The translations under genes and the position numbers were made by a program. The notes beneath the pieces are model-generated. The model was not told the DNA's origin and searched no databases. It worked only from the letters and a program-made list of their open reading frames with translations. A stretch of 64,000 nucleotides of DNA, taken from Acinetobacter sp. WC-141 (GTDB lineage Bacteria; Pseudomonadota; Gammaproteobacteria; Pseudomonadales; Moraxellaceae). Shown one piece after another: positions 36,025 to 44,838 of the stretch (positions are counted from its first letter, which is position 1; each line of letters opens with the position of its first letter). The stretch covers positions 1 through 64,000 of the forward strand of contig NZ_AMSS01000001.1 of assembly GCF_000313935.1 (NCBI RefSeq). The letters run 5' to 3'.

Positions 36025-37248
36025 ATGAGTAATGAAGAAAAAAGTGGATTAAAGCATTGGGTACCTGCTTTTGTCCTTATGGTGTGTGTGGTACTGGCAT
36101 TTTTCGACAAGATTAGTATTGCGGTTTTATTTTCAGATCCACATTTTCAAAGTGCAATGGGAATTGCTGAAAATAAGGCCAAGCTCGGATGGCTCATGAC
36201 AAGTTTCTTACTTGCTTATGGTTTTTCATCAGTTTTTCTAAGCTTTTTGGGTGACATCTTTAACCCAAAGAAAATGCTGTTTTGGAGTGTAACGTCATGG
36301 GGTTTACTCATGTTTTGCATGGGTTTTACCACCAGCTACTCAGGCATGTTGATTTTACGTGTATTACTGGGTTTGGCAGAAGGTCCATTGTTTGCTTTGG
36401 CCTATGCGATTGTGAAGCAGACTTACACAGATCGCCAGCAAGCACGTGCTTCTACCATGTTCTTACTTGGCACGCCGATTGGTGCATTTCTTGGGTTCCC
36501 GATCACGGCAAATGTTTTAGCACACCATGACTGGCATACCACTTTTTTTGTGATGGCCGGATTAACACTGATTGCCATTTTTAGCATCGTTTTTGGCTTA
36601 CGTAATTTGCAACTTAAGAAAACTGTCGAAATTGATGGTGAGAGTAAACGTACCAATTTCAAAGGCCATGTTGCCAATACGAAATTGCTCTTAAGCAACA
36701 GTGCATTCTGGTTGGTGTGCCTCTTTAACATTGCATTGATGACGTATTTATGGGGCTTAAATAGCTGGGTTCCTTCTTATCTTATGCAAGACAAAGGATT
36801 CAATCTCAAAGAATTTGGGATGTATTCAAGCTTTCCATTTATTGCCATGTTAATTGGCGAAATCATGGGCGCATTTTTATCTGACAAGTTAGGTCGACGC
36901 GCCATTCAGGTATTTAGTGGCTTATTACTCGCAGGCATTTTCATGTATGTGATGGTCCTGATGACCCAGCCATTATTGATTATTGCTGCCATGTCTTTAA
37001 GTGCGATGGCATGGGGTTTTGGAGTCGCTGCCGTATTTGCTCTGCTTGCAAAAGTAACCACCTCAAATGTAGGGGCGACTGCGGGCGGAATATTTAACGG
37101 TTTAGGTAATTTTGCAAGTGCAATTGCACCTGTACTTATCGGTTACATCGTGATGCAAACACATAGTTTTAATTTAGGAATTACCTTCTTGGCTGCTGTC
37201 GCTGTCATTGGGTCGTTGTTCTTGGTTCCTCTTTTAAAACGTTATTAA
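36025..37248 (+). CDS. MFS transporter, ACS-like, probable importer of the pathway substrate
   Basis: A 407-residue major-facilitator protein with twelve helices. First helix carries the FFDKISIAVLF motif typical of the anion:cation symporter group that imports organic acids and aromatic acids. GDIFNPKKML follows helix 2 and LSDKLGRRAI follows helix 8. AAGGA precedes the ATG. It sits between the ferredoxin reductase and cupin genes in the operon, so it most likely brings in the growth substrate with a proton. It is more likely an importer than a drug pump. Confidence 0.9.
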   Translation: MSNEEKSGLKHWVPAFVLMVCVVLAFFDKISIAVLFSDPHFQSAMGIAENKAKLGWLMTSFLLAYGFSSVFLSFLGDIFNPKKMLFWSVTSWGLLMFCMGFTTSYSGMLILRVLLGLAEGPLFALAYAIVKQTYTDRQQARASTMFLLGTPIGAFLGFPITANVLAHHDWHTTFFVMAGLTLIAIFSIVFGLRNLQLKKTVEIDGESKRTNFKGHVANTKLLLSNSAFWLVCLFNIALMTYLWGLNSWVPSYLMQDKGFNLKEFGMYSSFPFIAMLIGEIMGAFLSDKLGRRAIQVFSGLLLAGIFMYVMVLMTQPLLIIAAMSLSAMAWGFGVAAVFALLAKVTTSNVGATAGGIFNGLGNFASAIAPVLIGYIVMQTHSFNLGITFLAAVAVIGSLFLVPLLKRY

Positions 37249-37270
37249 TTCACTGTATAGGAGTTTAAAA

Positions 37271-37792
37271 ATGACTACACAACAATTCGAATCATGGGCA
37301 CAACCAGAAGGTGCTTCTTTAGAAGATTGGTTAAATACGCGTATTGCTCGCTTTGAGACACGTAAATATGACTTTGATGCTTTGAAGTTCCAAGCCGATT
37401 ACGACCCGAAATATCGCCGTGCTCAAATGCGTTACATGGGTACGGGCGCAACAGGTGTTGCAAATGACGGTAATACCGTTCCAGCAGAAAACTTCACATT
37501 TTCGACCATGGTGTTGCCGCCACAGTGTGAAGGTCCTTTGCATATTCACCACGATGTTGAAGAAGTGTTCTTTATGCTTCGCGGCGAAATTGATTTGTTC
37601 ATTGAGCACAACGGCGAAAAATTTGAGACCCGTTTAAAAGAGCGTGACCTGATTTCAATTCCACCGGGAATTTACCGTGGTCTATTTAACCCAGGTCAAG
37701 AAGATGCCTTGATGTGTGTAATGTTAGGAACGGGTAAACCAACCATTCCAAACTATCCACCCGAGCATCCATTGTCTCAAATCAAACGTTAA
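37271..37792 (+). CDS. Cupin-domain protein
   Basis: A 173-residue single-domain cupin. The first metal motif is GPLHIHHDVEEVFFMLRGE (two His and Glu), and the second is GLFNPG-like and lacks the usual His (IPPGIYRGLFNPG has Arg-Gly where many have His). It may therefore bind metal with fewer ligands. Such proteins can be dioxygenases, isomerases or lyases. Position in the operon suggests it acts on a ring-cleavage or imine intermediate. RBS TAGGAG is present. The role is not assignable from sequence. Confidence 0.85.
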   Translation: MTTQQFESWAQPEGASLEDWLNTRIARFETRKYDFDALKFQADYDPKYRRAQMRYMGTGATGVANDGNTVPAENFTFSTMVLPPQCEGPLHIHHDVEEVFFMLRGEIDLFIEHNGEKFETRLKERDLISIPPGIYRGLFNPGQEDALMCVMLGTGKPTIPNYPPEHPLSQIKR

Positions 37793-37828
37793 TCGCTTGA
37801 TGAAGTGAATGAAGGGAAAGAATTGAAA

Positions 37829-38653
37829 ATGATGACACTCATTGAAAAGTTAGCAGAATTTCCGGTGAAAACGGTCACTGTTCAAGGCCAGCAACAAGCC
37901 TATCGGGAAGCCGGTCAAGGCGAGTACCTTGTGCTGTTGCATGGCATTAGTTCAGGTTCTGCATCATGGGTAAACCAACTTGAGGTGTTGTCTCATCATT
38001 TTCATGTCATTGCCTGGGACGCACCGGGCTATGGCAAATCAGCTGAACTTTTAACTGACCAACCAAATGCCACAGATTATGCAAAGCGTTTGGCTGCATT
38101 GTTCGATGTTTTAAAAATTGAAAAAGCAATTGTAGTGGGACACTCATTAGGTGCCTTACAGGCGAGTGCATTTGCTGCACTTTACCCAGAGCGAGTGGAA
38201 CACTTGGTAGTCGCTAATTTAGCCCAAGGCTATCAACGCCACGATGAACAGACACAAATTCAGGTTTTTGAAAAAAGACCAAAAATGTTGCAAGAACTCG
38301 GCGCTAAAGGAATGGCCGAAAGCCGTGGACCTCATTTGATTTATAAACAAGAGCCACAAGCTTTAGCTTTAGTTTCAGAGGTGATGCAGCAATTGACCCT
38401 ACAGGGTTTCACCCATGCATCGTATTTACTGGCTTATGAGGAAATACGTAATTACTTAACCGATTTAAAAGTCCTGTGCACAGTCATTGCAGGGCAGCAA
38501 GATCAAATCACTCCTGCGTTAGGTATACAAGCGCTTGCTCAGGAATTGCAGTTGGAACAGTACTACATCATCCAAGATGCAGGACATTTAAGTTATGTCG
38601 ACCAACCGCAAGCATTTAACCAAATTATGTTGACGATTCAGGAACAATCGTAA
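37829..38653 (+). CDS. Alpha/beta hydrolase, probable C-C or ester-bond hydrolase
   Basis: About 274 residues. Oxyanion region LVLLHGISSGSASW, DAPGYGKSA, nucleophile elbow IVVGHSLGALQAS (Ser), acid in VIAGQQDQITPA, and catalytic His in DAGHLSYVDQP. It resembles meta-cleavage-product hydrolases and lactonases (MhpC/BphD/PcaD-like). Next to an extradiol dioxygenase gene, the simplest role is hydrolysing the ring-fission product. ATG 37829 follows AAGGGA at slightly long spacing; a GTG at 37805 has no site. Confidence 0.87.
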   Translation: MMTLIEKLAEFPVKTVTVQGQQQAYREAGQGEYLVLLHGISSGSASWVNQLEVLSHHFHVIAWDAPGYGKSAELLTDQPNATDYAKRLAALFDVLKIEKAIVVGHSLGALQASAFAALYPERVEHLVVANLAQGYQRHDEQTQIQVFEKRPKMLQELGAKGMAESRGPHLIYKQEPQALALVSEVMQQLTLQGFTHASYLLAYEEIRNYLTDLKVLCTVIAGQQDQITPALGIQALAQELQLEQYYIIQDAGHLSYVDQPQAFNQIMLTIQEQS

Positions 38654-38668
38654 GAGAGATTAAGGATT

Positions 38669-39463
38669 ATGAGCTTCCAAGTTGAAGGAAAAGTTGCAGT
38701 TGTTACCGGTGGCTCATCTGGGATTGGGCTGGCTGCTGTTGAAATACTGGTCGCAGAGGGTGCAAAAGTTGCTTGGTGTGGTCGCGATGAAGAACGTTTA
38801 AATGCTTCTAAGCACTATATTTTAGAAAAATATCCGCATGCCAAAATTTTTACCAAAGCATGCAATGTATTGAAAAAAGAAGAAGTTCAGCAATTTGCTA
38901 AAGAGGTCAAACTCAATTTGGGCAATGTGGACATGCTCATTAACAATGCTGGGCAAGGCCGTGTTTCAAACTTTGAAAATACGCAAGATGAAGACTGGAT
39001 GAAAGAAATTGAGCTGAAATATTTCAGTGTTTTACATCCGGTACGGGCTTTTCTTGAAGACTTAAAACAGTCGGCAAATGCCTCAATTACCAATGTGAAC
39101 TCGTTACTGGCATTGCAACCCGAACCACACATGATTGCGACTTCATCTGCACGCGCTGCATTGTTGAATTTAACGTATTCTTTGGCGCACGAGTTTACTC
39201 AGTATGGCGTTCGTGTGAACTCAATTTTACTTGGAATGGTCGAATCTGCGCAGTGGAAACGCCGTTATGAAACCCGTTCAGACTTAAACCAGTCGTGGGA
39301 AGAGTGGACAGGCAATATCGCAAAAAACCGCGGTATTCCAATGCAGCGTTTAGGCCGTCCTGAAGAACCTGCACGTGCTTTAGTTTTCTTGGCATCGCCA
39401 TTGGCATCGTACACCACAGGTGCAGCACTCGATGTCTCAGGTGGTTTTAATAAACATTTATAA
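38669..39463 (+). CDS. SDR-family protein with degenerate catalytic residues
   Basis: A 264-residue protein with a full SDR fold: cofactor motif VAVVTGGSSGIG, LINNAGQG, NVNSLLAL (Ser145) and the terminal TTGAALDVSGGF. The usual Tyr-x-x-x-Lys is replaced: by alignment of IATSSARAALLNL with the usual YSASKAAL, Thr158 stands for Tyr and Arg162 for Lys. Normal SDR proton relay would then be lost. It may use other residues, act as a non-redox enzyme, or be a binding or regulatory subunit. AAGGA precedes the ATG. Confidence 0.88.
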   Translation: MSFQVEGKVAVVTGGSSGIGLAAVEILVAEGAKVAWCGRDEERLNASKHYILEKYPHAKIFTKACNVLKKEEVQQFAKEVKLNLGNVDMLINNAGQGRVSNFENTQDEDWMKEIELKYFSVLHPVRAFLEDLKQSANASITNVNSLLALQPEPHMIATSSARAALLNLTYSLAHEFTQYGVRVNSILLGMVESAQWKRRYETRSDLNQSWEEWTGNIAKNRGIPMQRLGRPEEPARALVFLASPLASYTTGAALDVSGGFNKHL

Positions 39464-39478
39464 ATATAAGGTGCTGTC

Positions 39479-40270
39479 ATGAAAAAGTTGATGATGATTG
39501 GTTTTGGCGCAATGGCAGCAGAAGTGCATGCTCATTTACCCCAAGATCTGCAACTGAAATGGATTGTCGTGCCGTCTCGTAGCGTTGAAAAAGTTCAATC
39601 ACAAGTGTCTTCAGAGATTCAGGTGATTTCAGATATTGAGCAATGTGATGGTGCGCCAGACTATGTCATTGAGGTGGCAGGTCAAGCCGCGGTAAAAGAG
39701 CATGCTCAAAAGGTTTTAGCAAAAGGCTGGACCATAGGACTGATTTCGGTTGGAACTTTGGCTGATAGCGATTTTCTGATTCAGCTTAAACAAACGGCTG
39801 AGCAAAATAATGCCCATCTGCATTTATTGGCAGGTGCAATCGCAGGCATTGACGGTATTTCTGCGGCCAAAGAAGGTGGCTTGCAAAAAGTCACTTACAA
39901 AGGCTGTAAAAGTCCAAAAAGCTGGAAGGGCAGTTATGCAGAGCAATTGGTCGATTTAGACCATGTTTCTGAACCTACTGTCTTTTTCACTGGAACTGCC
40001 CGCGAAGCTGCGATGAAATTTCCGGCCAATGCCAACGTTGCAGCAACCATTGCACTTGCAGGGCTTGGAATGGATGAAACCATGGTTGAGTTAACTGTTG
40101 ATCCAACCATCAACAAAAACAAACACACCATTGTGGCAGAAGGTGGCTTTGGACAAATGACCATTGAATTGGTGGGCGTGCCGCTGCCAAGTAACCCGAA
40201 AACATCAACTTTGGCTGCGCTTAGCGTGATTCGTGCTTGTCGCAACAGTGTAGAAGCAATACAGATTTAA
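39479..40270 (+). CDS. Aspartate dehydrogenase family protein
   Basis: A 263-residue NAD(P)-dependent L-aspartate dehydrogenase-like protein. N-terminal Rossmann motif MIGFGAMAAEVHAHL, PDYVIEVAGQAAVKEH, GLISVGTLAD, central GAIAGIDGISAAK, and NANVAATIALAGLG, all typical of AspDH. The likely catalytic His lies in NKNKHTIVAEG. The known reaction interconverts L-aspartate with oxaloacetate via iminoaspartate. Here it may release ammonia from, or reduce, an imino acid produced by ring degradation. It is not adjacent to nadA or nadC, so an NAD-synthesis role is unlikely. Confidence 0.9.
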   Translation: MKKLMMIGFGAMAAEVHAHLPQDLQLKWIVVPSRSVEKVQSQVSSEIQVISDIEQCDGAPDYVIEVAGQAAVKEHAQKVLAKGWTIGLISVGTLADSDFLIQLKQTAEQNNAHLHLLAGAIAGIDGISAAKEGGLQKVTYKGCKSPKSWKGSYAEQLVDLDHVSEPTVFFTGTAREAAMKFPANANVAATIALAGLGMDETMVELTVDPTINKNKHTIVAEGGFGQMTIELVGVPLPSNPKTSTLAALSVIRACRNSVEAIQI

Positions 40271-40283
40271 GAAGGATTTGATC

Positions 40284-41750
40284 ATGGCAAAGGAAATTTA
40301 TATTGCAGGTGAATGGCGATTAGGCCGTGGTGCAGTCATTCAAAGCCTGTTTCCGGCAGATCAGTCGGTGAATGCAGAGCTTTCAACGGCAACGCTTGAA
40401 GATGTAAATGAGGCAATTGAAAAAGCAGATCAGGCGTGGCGTCAACCGAGCTGGAGAAATAGCTTGCCGCATGAGCGTGCACGTATTCTCTACAAAGTTG
40501 CAGACATTATTGAAGCGCGTGTAGATGAATTAGCAAAATTACAAACACGCGATAATGGTAAGCCTTTAACCGAAACTCGTGGTTTGGTGATGAGCGCTGC
40601 CGCAACTGCACGCTATGTTGCGGCTGCATGTGAGACGCTTAATGATGAATTAACAACTCAGCGTGCTCCAGATTTTATGACCATGAGTGTGCATGAACCT
40701 GTCGGTGTTGTGGCAGCCATTACACCTTGGAACTCTCCAATTGCGAGTGAAGTTCAAAAGCTTGCTCCAGCTTTAGCAGCGGGAAATGCAGTGGTATTAA
40801 AACCAGCAGAAGCAACTTCGCTCATTGCTTTAGAGCTTGCCAAAATTTTTGAAGAAGCAGGCTTGCCAAAAGGCTTACTCAGTGTGCTCGTGGGCCGTGG
40901 TTCTATCATTGGTGACGCAATTGCTCAACATCCGTTGGTTCGTAAAATCTCTTTTACAGGTGGAACAACCACGGGCCGTCATTTGGCACATATTGCAGCG
41001 GATAAGCTTATTACTACTTCGCTTGAACTCGGTGGAAAGTCACCAACAATTGTTTTGCCGGATGCAGATGTCGAACTGGCTGCTAAAGGTGTGGCGTACG
41101 GTATTTTTAGCTCGGCAGGCCAAGCGTGTATCGCAGGTTCTCGCTTGTTTATTCATAGCAGTCTTTACGATCAGTTTCTAACGCGTTTGGTTGAAATTAC
41201 CAAAGGCTTACGTGTGGGCCATCCAGAACAGGCTGGTGTGCATTTAGGGCCACTAGTGAATGACAAACATTTGCAGTCCGTTGACCGCTATGTACAGCTT
41301 GCTAAAAGTGAAGGTGGTCAGGTTCTGGTTGGTGGTGAAGCGCTTACCACTGGTGAATATGCCAAAGGAAGCTATTACTTACCGACCATTATTACGGGCT
41401 TAAATAACAGTGCTCAAACCTGTCAGGAAGAAATTTTTGGCCCTGTTTTAGTCGTTATGAAATATGACAACGAGCAAGATTTAATTGCCCAAGCCAATGA
41501 CAGTTGTTTTGGTCTTGCCGCGGGCATCTGGACTGAAAGTTATCGCAAAGCTTGGCGCATCGCACGTGCGTTAGAAGTTGGAACGGTGTGGATTAATACC
41601 TACAAAAAGTTCTCGATTAGTGCGCCGTTTGGTGGCTTTAAAGACAGTGGTATCGGGCGCGAAAAAGGTCGTTTGGGCATTTTATCGTACATGCAACAAA
41701 AGAGTATTTATATGGGGCTGAATGAACAGCCTAACCCTTGGTGCGATTAA
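40284..41750 (+). CDS. NAD(P)-dependent aldehyde dehydrogenase
   Basis: A 488-residue aldehyde dehydrogenase. GVVAAITPWNSPIASEVQK cofactor loop, KPAEAT, FTGGTTTGR, catalytic Glu in LELGGKSPT, catalytic Cys in GQACIAGSR, and C-terminal PFGGFKDSGIGREKG. It would oxidise an aldehyde from ring cleavage or from the neighbouring ThDP decarboxylase to a carboxylic acid. The ATG at 40284 has GAAGGA upstream; the frame also opens at a TTG six bases earlier. It starts 13 bases after the AspDH-like gene. Confidence 0.93.
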   Translation: MAKEIYIAGEWRLGRGAVIQSLFPADQSVNAELSTATLEDVNEAIEKADQAWRQPSWRNSLPHERARILYKVADIIEARVDELAKLQTRDNGKPLTETRGLVMSAAATARYVAAACETLNDELTTQRAPDFMTMSVHEPVGVVAAITPWNSPIASEVQKLAPALAAGNAVVLKPAEATSLIALELAKIFEEAGLPKGLLSVLVGRGSIIGDAIAQHPLVRKISFTGGTTTGRHLAHIAADKLITTSLELGGKSPTIVLPDADVELAAKGVAYGIFSSAGQACIAGSRLFIHSSLYDQFLTRLVEITKGLRVGHPEQAGVHLGPLVNDKHLQSVDRYVQLAKSEGGQVLVGGEALTTGEYAKGSYYLPTIITGLNNSAQTCQEEIFGPVLVVMKYDNEQDLIAQANDSCFGLAAGIWTESYRKAWRIARALEVGTVWINTYKKFSISAPFGGFKDSGIGREKGRLGILSYMQQKSIYMGLNEQPNPWCD

Positions 41751-41788
41751 TAAATTCAAGGAATGAGAACAAATTTTGAGGAACAGAC

Positions 41789-43429
41789 ATGACTGAACGT
41801 GTAAATGTAGGCGAAGCAATCGCAAGAGTTTTAGAAGCGCACCAAGTTGATAGTATTTATGGTGTTATTTCCATCCACAATTTACCTATTGCCGATGCGG
41901 TAGGTCGCCGTGAAAAAATGCGCTTTGTCGCAGCCCGTGGTGAAGCGGGTGCGGTCACCATGGCAGATGCACATTCACGCTTTAAAGGCCTAGGTGTAGC
42001 GTTGACCAGTACAGGTGCTGGCGCTGGTAATGCGGTGGGCTCACTCATTGAAGCAATGAATGCGGGTAGCCCCGTATTACATTTAACAGGTCAAGTTGAG
42101 CGTGAATATCTCGACCGTGATGCAAGCTTCATTCATGAAACTAAAGACCAACTTACATTCTTACGTGCATCAAGCAAAGCGGCGTTCCGTATTACCAGCC
42201 CAGACAATGCTGTTGGCGTGATTCGTGAAGCTATTCGTGTCGCAACTACAGTTCCAATGGGACCGGTAAGTGTTGAACTACCTATTGATGTACAAGCAGC
42301 AGAAATTGATTTACCACTTAATCTTGGACCAGTCAAAGCACTTGAGTTGCCGCAGGCAGAACAAGCTGAAATTGATCTTCTTGTCAGTGAAATCAAAAAA
42401 GCAAAACGCCCGATTTTCTGGATTGGCGGTGGAACTTTAAATAGCATTGCCGAAGTTAAAGCAATTGCAGATTTAGGTATTCCAGTGGTGTCGTCTACGC
42501 ACGGTCGTGGAGTGTTGCCAGATGATCACCCACGTAGTTTAGGTGCTTTCCATAACTCTGCAGGTGTTGAGCAGTTATTAAAAGATGCCGACTTGATGGT
42601 TGTGGTGGGTTCTCGTTTACGTAGTAATGAAACAAAAACTTATTCGGTTGAGTTCCCTGAAAACATTATTCAGGTGGATGCCAACCCAGTGGCTCAGCAA
42701 CGTAATTACAAAATCCGCAACTTCATTTGTGGCGATGCCAAAGATGTCTTAACACGTGTGTTAGAACAGCTTCAAGGAATTTCAAAAGTTGATGTCGACT
42801 ACGATGCTGCTGTAGTTGCTGCTAAACAGTCTGCAATTGATGCACTGCGCAAGCAAATCGACCAATACGCTTTAATTTGTGATCACTTACGTGCAGCTTT
42901 ACCGCAAGATGGCATTTTTGTACGTGACATCACCATGTCGGGCAGTACATGGGGCAGCCGTTTATTCCCTGTACAAGCACCAAACCAAAACATTCACTCA
43001 CTTGCGGGTGCAATTGGTTTAGGTCTTGCAACAGCAATTGGGGCTTCGGTTGCTAACCCTGACAAAAAAGTGATTGGTTTAGTGGGTGATGGCGGCTTAA
43101 TGCTTGGCATTGGTGAGATTGCAACCATGGTGCAAGAAAACACCAACATGGTCTTAATGATTATGAATGATGGTGGTTATGGCGTAATGCGTGGCATTCA
43201 AAATAACTACTTTGGTGGTCGTCAGTATTTCAATGAATTGCATACACCAGACTACAAACTTCTTGGCGAATCAATGGGTGTGAAGAGCTGGAAAGTCGGT
43301 AGTGCAGATGAGTTTAAAACGGTTATTCAAGAGGCTGTGGCTTTTGAAGGACCAACAGTGATTGAGCTCGATATGAACTCGATTGGACCATTAAACTTCG
43401 CGGGTCCACCGCAAAAGAAACTGTATTAA
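41789..43429 (+). CDS. Thiamine-diphosphate-dependent 2-oxo-acid decarboxylase/synthase
   Basis: A 546-residue ThDP enzyme of the acetolactate synthase/benzoylformate decarboxylase group. Catalytic Glu52 in AARGEAGAVTMAD, central FAD-type domain (IFWIGGGTLN), and the ThDP/Mg motif GDGGLMLGIGEIATMV...MNDGGYG. No regulatory-subunit gene is nearby, so it is more likely a 2-oxo-acid decarboxylase or carboligase of the catabolic pathway than a biosynthetic acetolactate synthase. GAGGA precedes the ATG. Last gene before the operon terminator. Confidence 0.9.
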   Translation: MTERVNVGEAIARVLEAHQVDSIYGVISIHNLPIADAVGRREKMRFVAARGEAGAVTMADAHSRFKGLGVALTSTGAGAGNAVGSLIEAMNAGSPVLHLTGQVEREYLDRDASFIHETKDQLTFLRASSKAAFRITSPDNAVGVIREAIRVATTVPMGPVSVELPIDVQAAEIDLPLNLGPVKALELPQAEQAEIDLLVSEIKKAKRPIFWIGGGTLNSIAEVKAIADLGIPVVSSTHGRGVLPDDHPRSLGAFHNSAGVEQLLKDADLMVVVGSRLRSNETKTYSVEFPENIIQVDANPVAQQRNYKIRNFICGDAKDVLTRVLEQLQGISKVDVDYDAAVVAAKQSAIDALRKQIDQYALICDHLRAALPQDGIFVRDITMSGSTWGSRLFPVQAPNQNIHSLAGAIGLGLATAIGASVANPDKKVIGLVGDGGLMLGIGEIATMVQENTNMVLMIMNDGGYGVMRGIQNNYFGGRQYFNELHTPDYKLLGESMGVKSWKVGSADEFKTVIQEAVAFEGPTVIELDMNSIGPLNFAGPPQKKLY

Positions 43430-43436
43430 CCAGTTT

Positions 43437-43485
43437 GGATGGTTTAGTACATATGCGATGGGAGCTGCTAAGCCATCCTTTTTTT
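43437..43485 (+). terminator. Terminator closing the catabolic operon
   Basis: An 11-bp stem GGATGGTTTAG (43437-43447) with CTAAGCCATCC (43468-43478), one G-T pair, followed by seven T. Confidence 0.92.
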
Positions 43486-43545
43486 AGATATATTTTTTTA
43501 TCTAAAAAACAATAAAAACTAAGTTTTACAGGTAAAACAAATAAA

Positions 43546-43566
43546 GTTCCAGCAGGACGCTGGAAC
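43546..43566 (+). promoter_or_regulatory. Hairpin in the porin leader
   Basis: An 8-bp perfect stem GTTCCAGC with GCTGGAAC around AGGAC lies 19 bases before the porin ATG, just ahead of its AAGGA site. It could tune translation or mRNA stability. There is no T run, so it is not a terminator. Confidence 0.5.
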
Positions 43567-43584
43567 TCAATCAAGGATGTAGAG

Positions 43585-44781
43585 ATGAAAAAGACTTCAT
43601 TGATCATGGCATTCATTGCACCGCTTACGCTGGGGGTAAGCGTCAATGCATTTGCAAAAGACTCATTGCTTGAGTGGAAAAGTGATGACGGCACGGATTC
43701 ATTAAAGTTAGGTGGAGTGGTTCGGTTAAATCAACGTTATGAAGATTGGGAAGGGCCAAACCGTGGTTTTGGAAAACTTCATTTTGATATTTTCAGGGTT
43801 GATCTCAAAGGTAAGTTTGATGATGCTTACATCAATGCCAGTTATATGATTCAAGACCAACAGAAAACGTCCATTGAGAAAGCATATGTTGGATATAACT
43901 TAGATGCCAATAACAGCATTGAAGCAGGTCTGGTATATAAGCCTTTTACGATTTATCCCTATCCGCAAAATGGCTGGACCTATCATATTCCGTTCTTTTT
44001 AGGTTATGGCAACAATATTGCGCCGGGGATTAACTGGAATTATCACGACAAAGATTGGGATGTAAAACTGGGTTATTACCCGCAAATGTTAGAGACAAAT
44101 TTGCGTTATTCCCCTGAAAGTGCAACTTATGATGACTTGGCAGGAAATGCATTTCCATCTCAAAAAGCCTATCAAAATGAAAAGCGCAATCAGGTGAATA
44201 CCCGCATTGTTCGCAAGTTAGAAACTGATTTCGGTAAGCAAGAGTTCGGTGTATCAGGTGCAATTGCTCAGTTGCATAATGATATTACCGATAAAGACGG
44301 CAAATATTATGCAGTCGGTTTACATACTGAAAACAACTACAAACGCTTTAATTTACAAAGCTCGGTCATTCATTATCAATACGATGCTAAAAATCCTGAT
44401 GGTGTAAATAGTGATATGACTTTGATGGGAGCAAACGGCCTTACACCTGCCTATTTCATTGCTTCGGAAGGTACGATTGCCAGTTTAAATCTTGCCTATA
44501 CGTTGCCTGTGACCAATATGGGCAAGCTAAAAGCCATTAAGTTTTATAATGACTATAGTTACCTTGATAAAAAGCGTGATGATTGGTCAGATTCGCAAAT
44601 GAACACCACAGGTATGATGTTTATTGCTTCACCATTTATGGTTTGGGCGGATTATACGTGGGGTAAAAACTCCAACATTATTGGTGGGGCAACCAACTCA
44701 ACGGGTTATACCTCTGCAACCTCGCCAAACAGCGATAAATGGCTATACCGTATTAACTTTAATATCGGCTTTACTTTCTAA
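43585..44781 (+). CDS. Outer-membrane porin
   Basis: A 398-residue exported beta-barrel. Signal peptide 1-24 (ending SVNAFA), then alternating amphipathic strands (for example INASYMIQDQQ, AYVGYNLDANNSIEAGLVY) and a C-terminal phenylalanine (RINFNIGFTF) as required for outer-membrane insertion. It resembles phosphate-selective (OprO/P-type) and other substrate-specific porins more than general porins. It follows the catabolic operon after a terminator and probably admits that pathway's substrate. RBS AAGGA is seven bases before ATG. Confidence 0.85.
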   Translation: MKKTSLIMAFIAPLTLGVSVNAFAKDSLLEWKSDDGTDSLKLGGVVRLNQRYEDWEGPNRGFGKLHFDIFRVDLKGKFDDAYINASYMIQDQQKTSIEKAYVGYNLDANNSIEAGLVYKPFTIYPYPQNGWTYHIPFFLGYGNNIAPGINWNYHDKDWDVKLGYYPQMLETNLRYSPESATYDDLAGNAFPSQKAYQNEKRNQVNTRIVRKLETDFGKQEFGVSGAIAQLHNDITDKDGKYYAVGLHTENNYKRFNLQSSVIHYQYDAKNPDGVNSDMTLMGANGLTPAYFIASEGTIASLNLAYTLPVTNMGKLKAIKFYNDYSYLDKKRDDWSDSQMNTTGMMFIASPFMVWADYTWGKNSNIIGGATNSTGYTSATSPNSDKWLYRINFNIGFTF

Positions 44782-44794
44782 ACTAAGCAGCAAT

Positions 44795-44823
44795 AAAAAA
44801 CCACGCAATCGGCGTGGTTTTTT
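44795..44823. terminator. Bidirectional terminator after the porin gene
   Basis: A 12-bp perfect stem with A and T flanks: AAAAAACCACGC (44795-44806) and GCGTGGTTTTTT (44812-44823). It serves the porin and the convergent MFS gene. Confidence 0.95.
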
Positions 44824-44838
44824 CATAGGTTAAAGCTT

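Noticed and set aside
41857-42447. Antisense frames of 63 and 104 codons within the ThDP enzyme gene
   Set aside because: Shadow frames caused by codon bias of the real gene; Ser/Ala/Arg-rich and without start signals.
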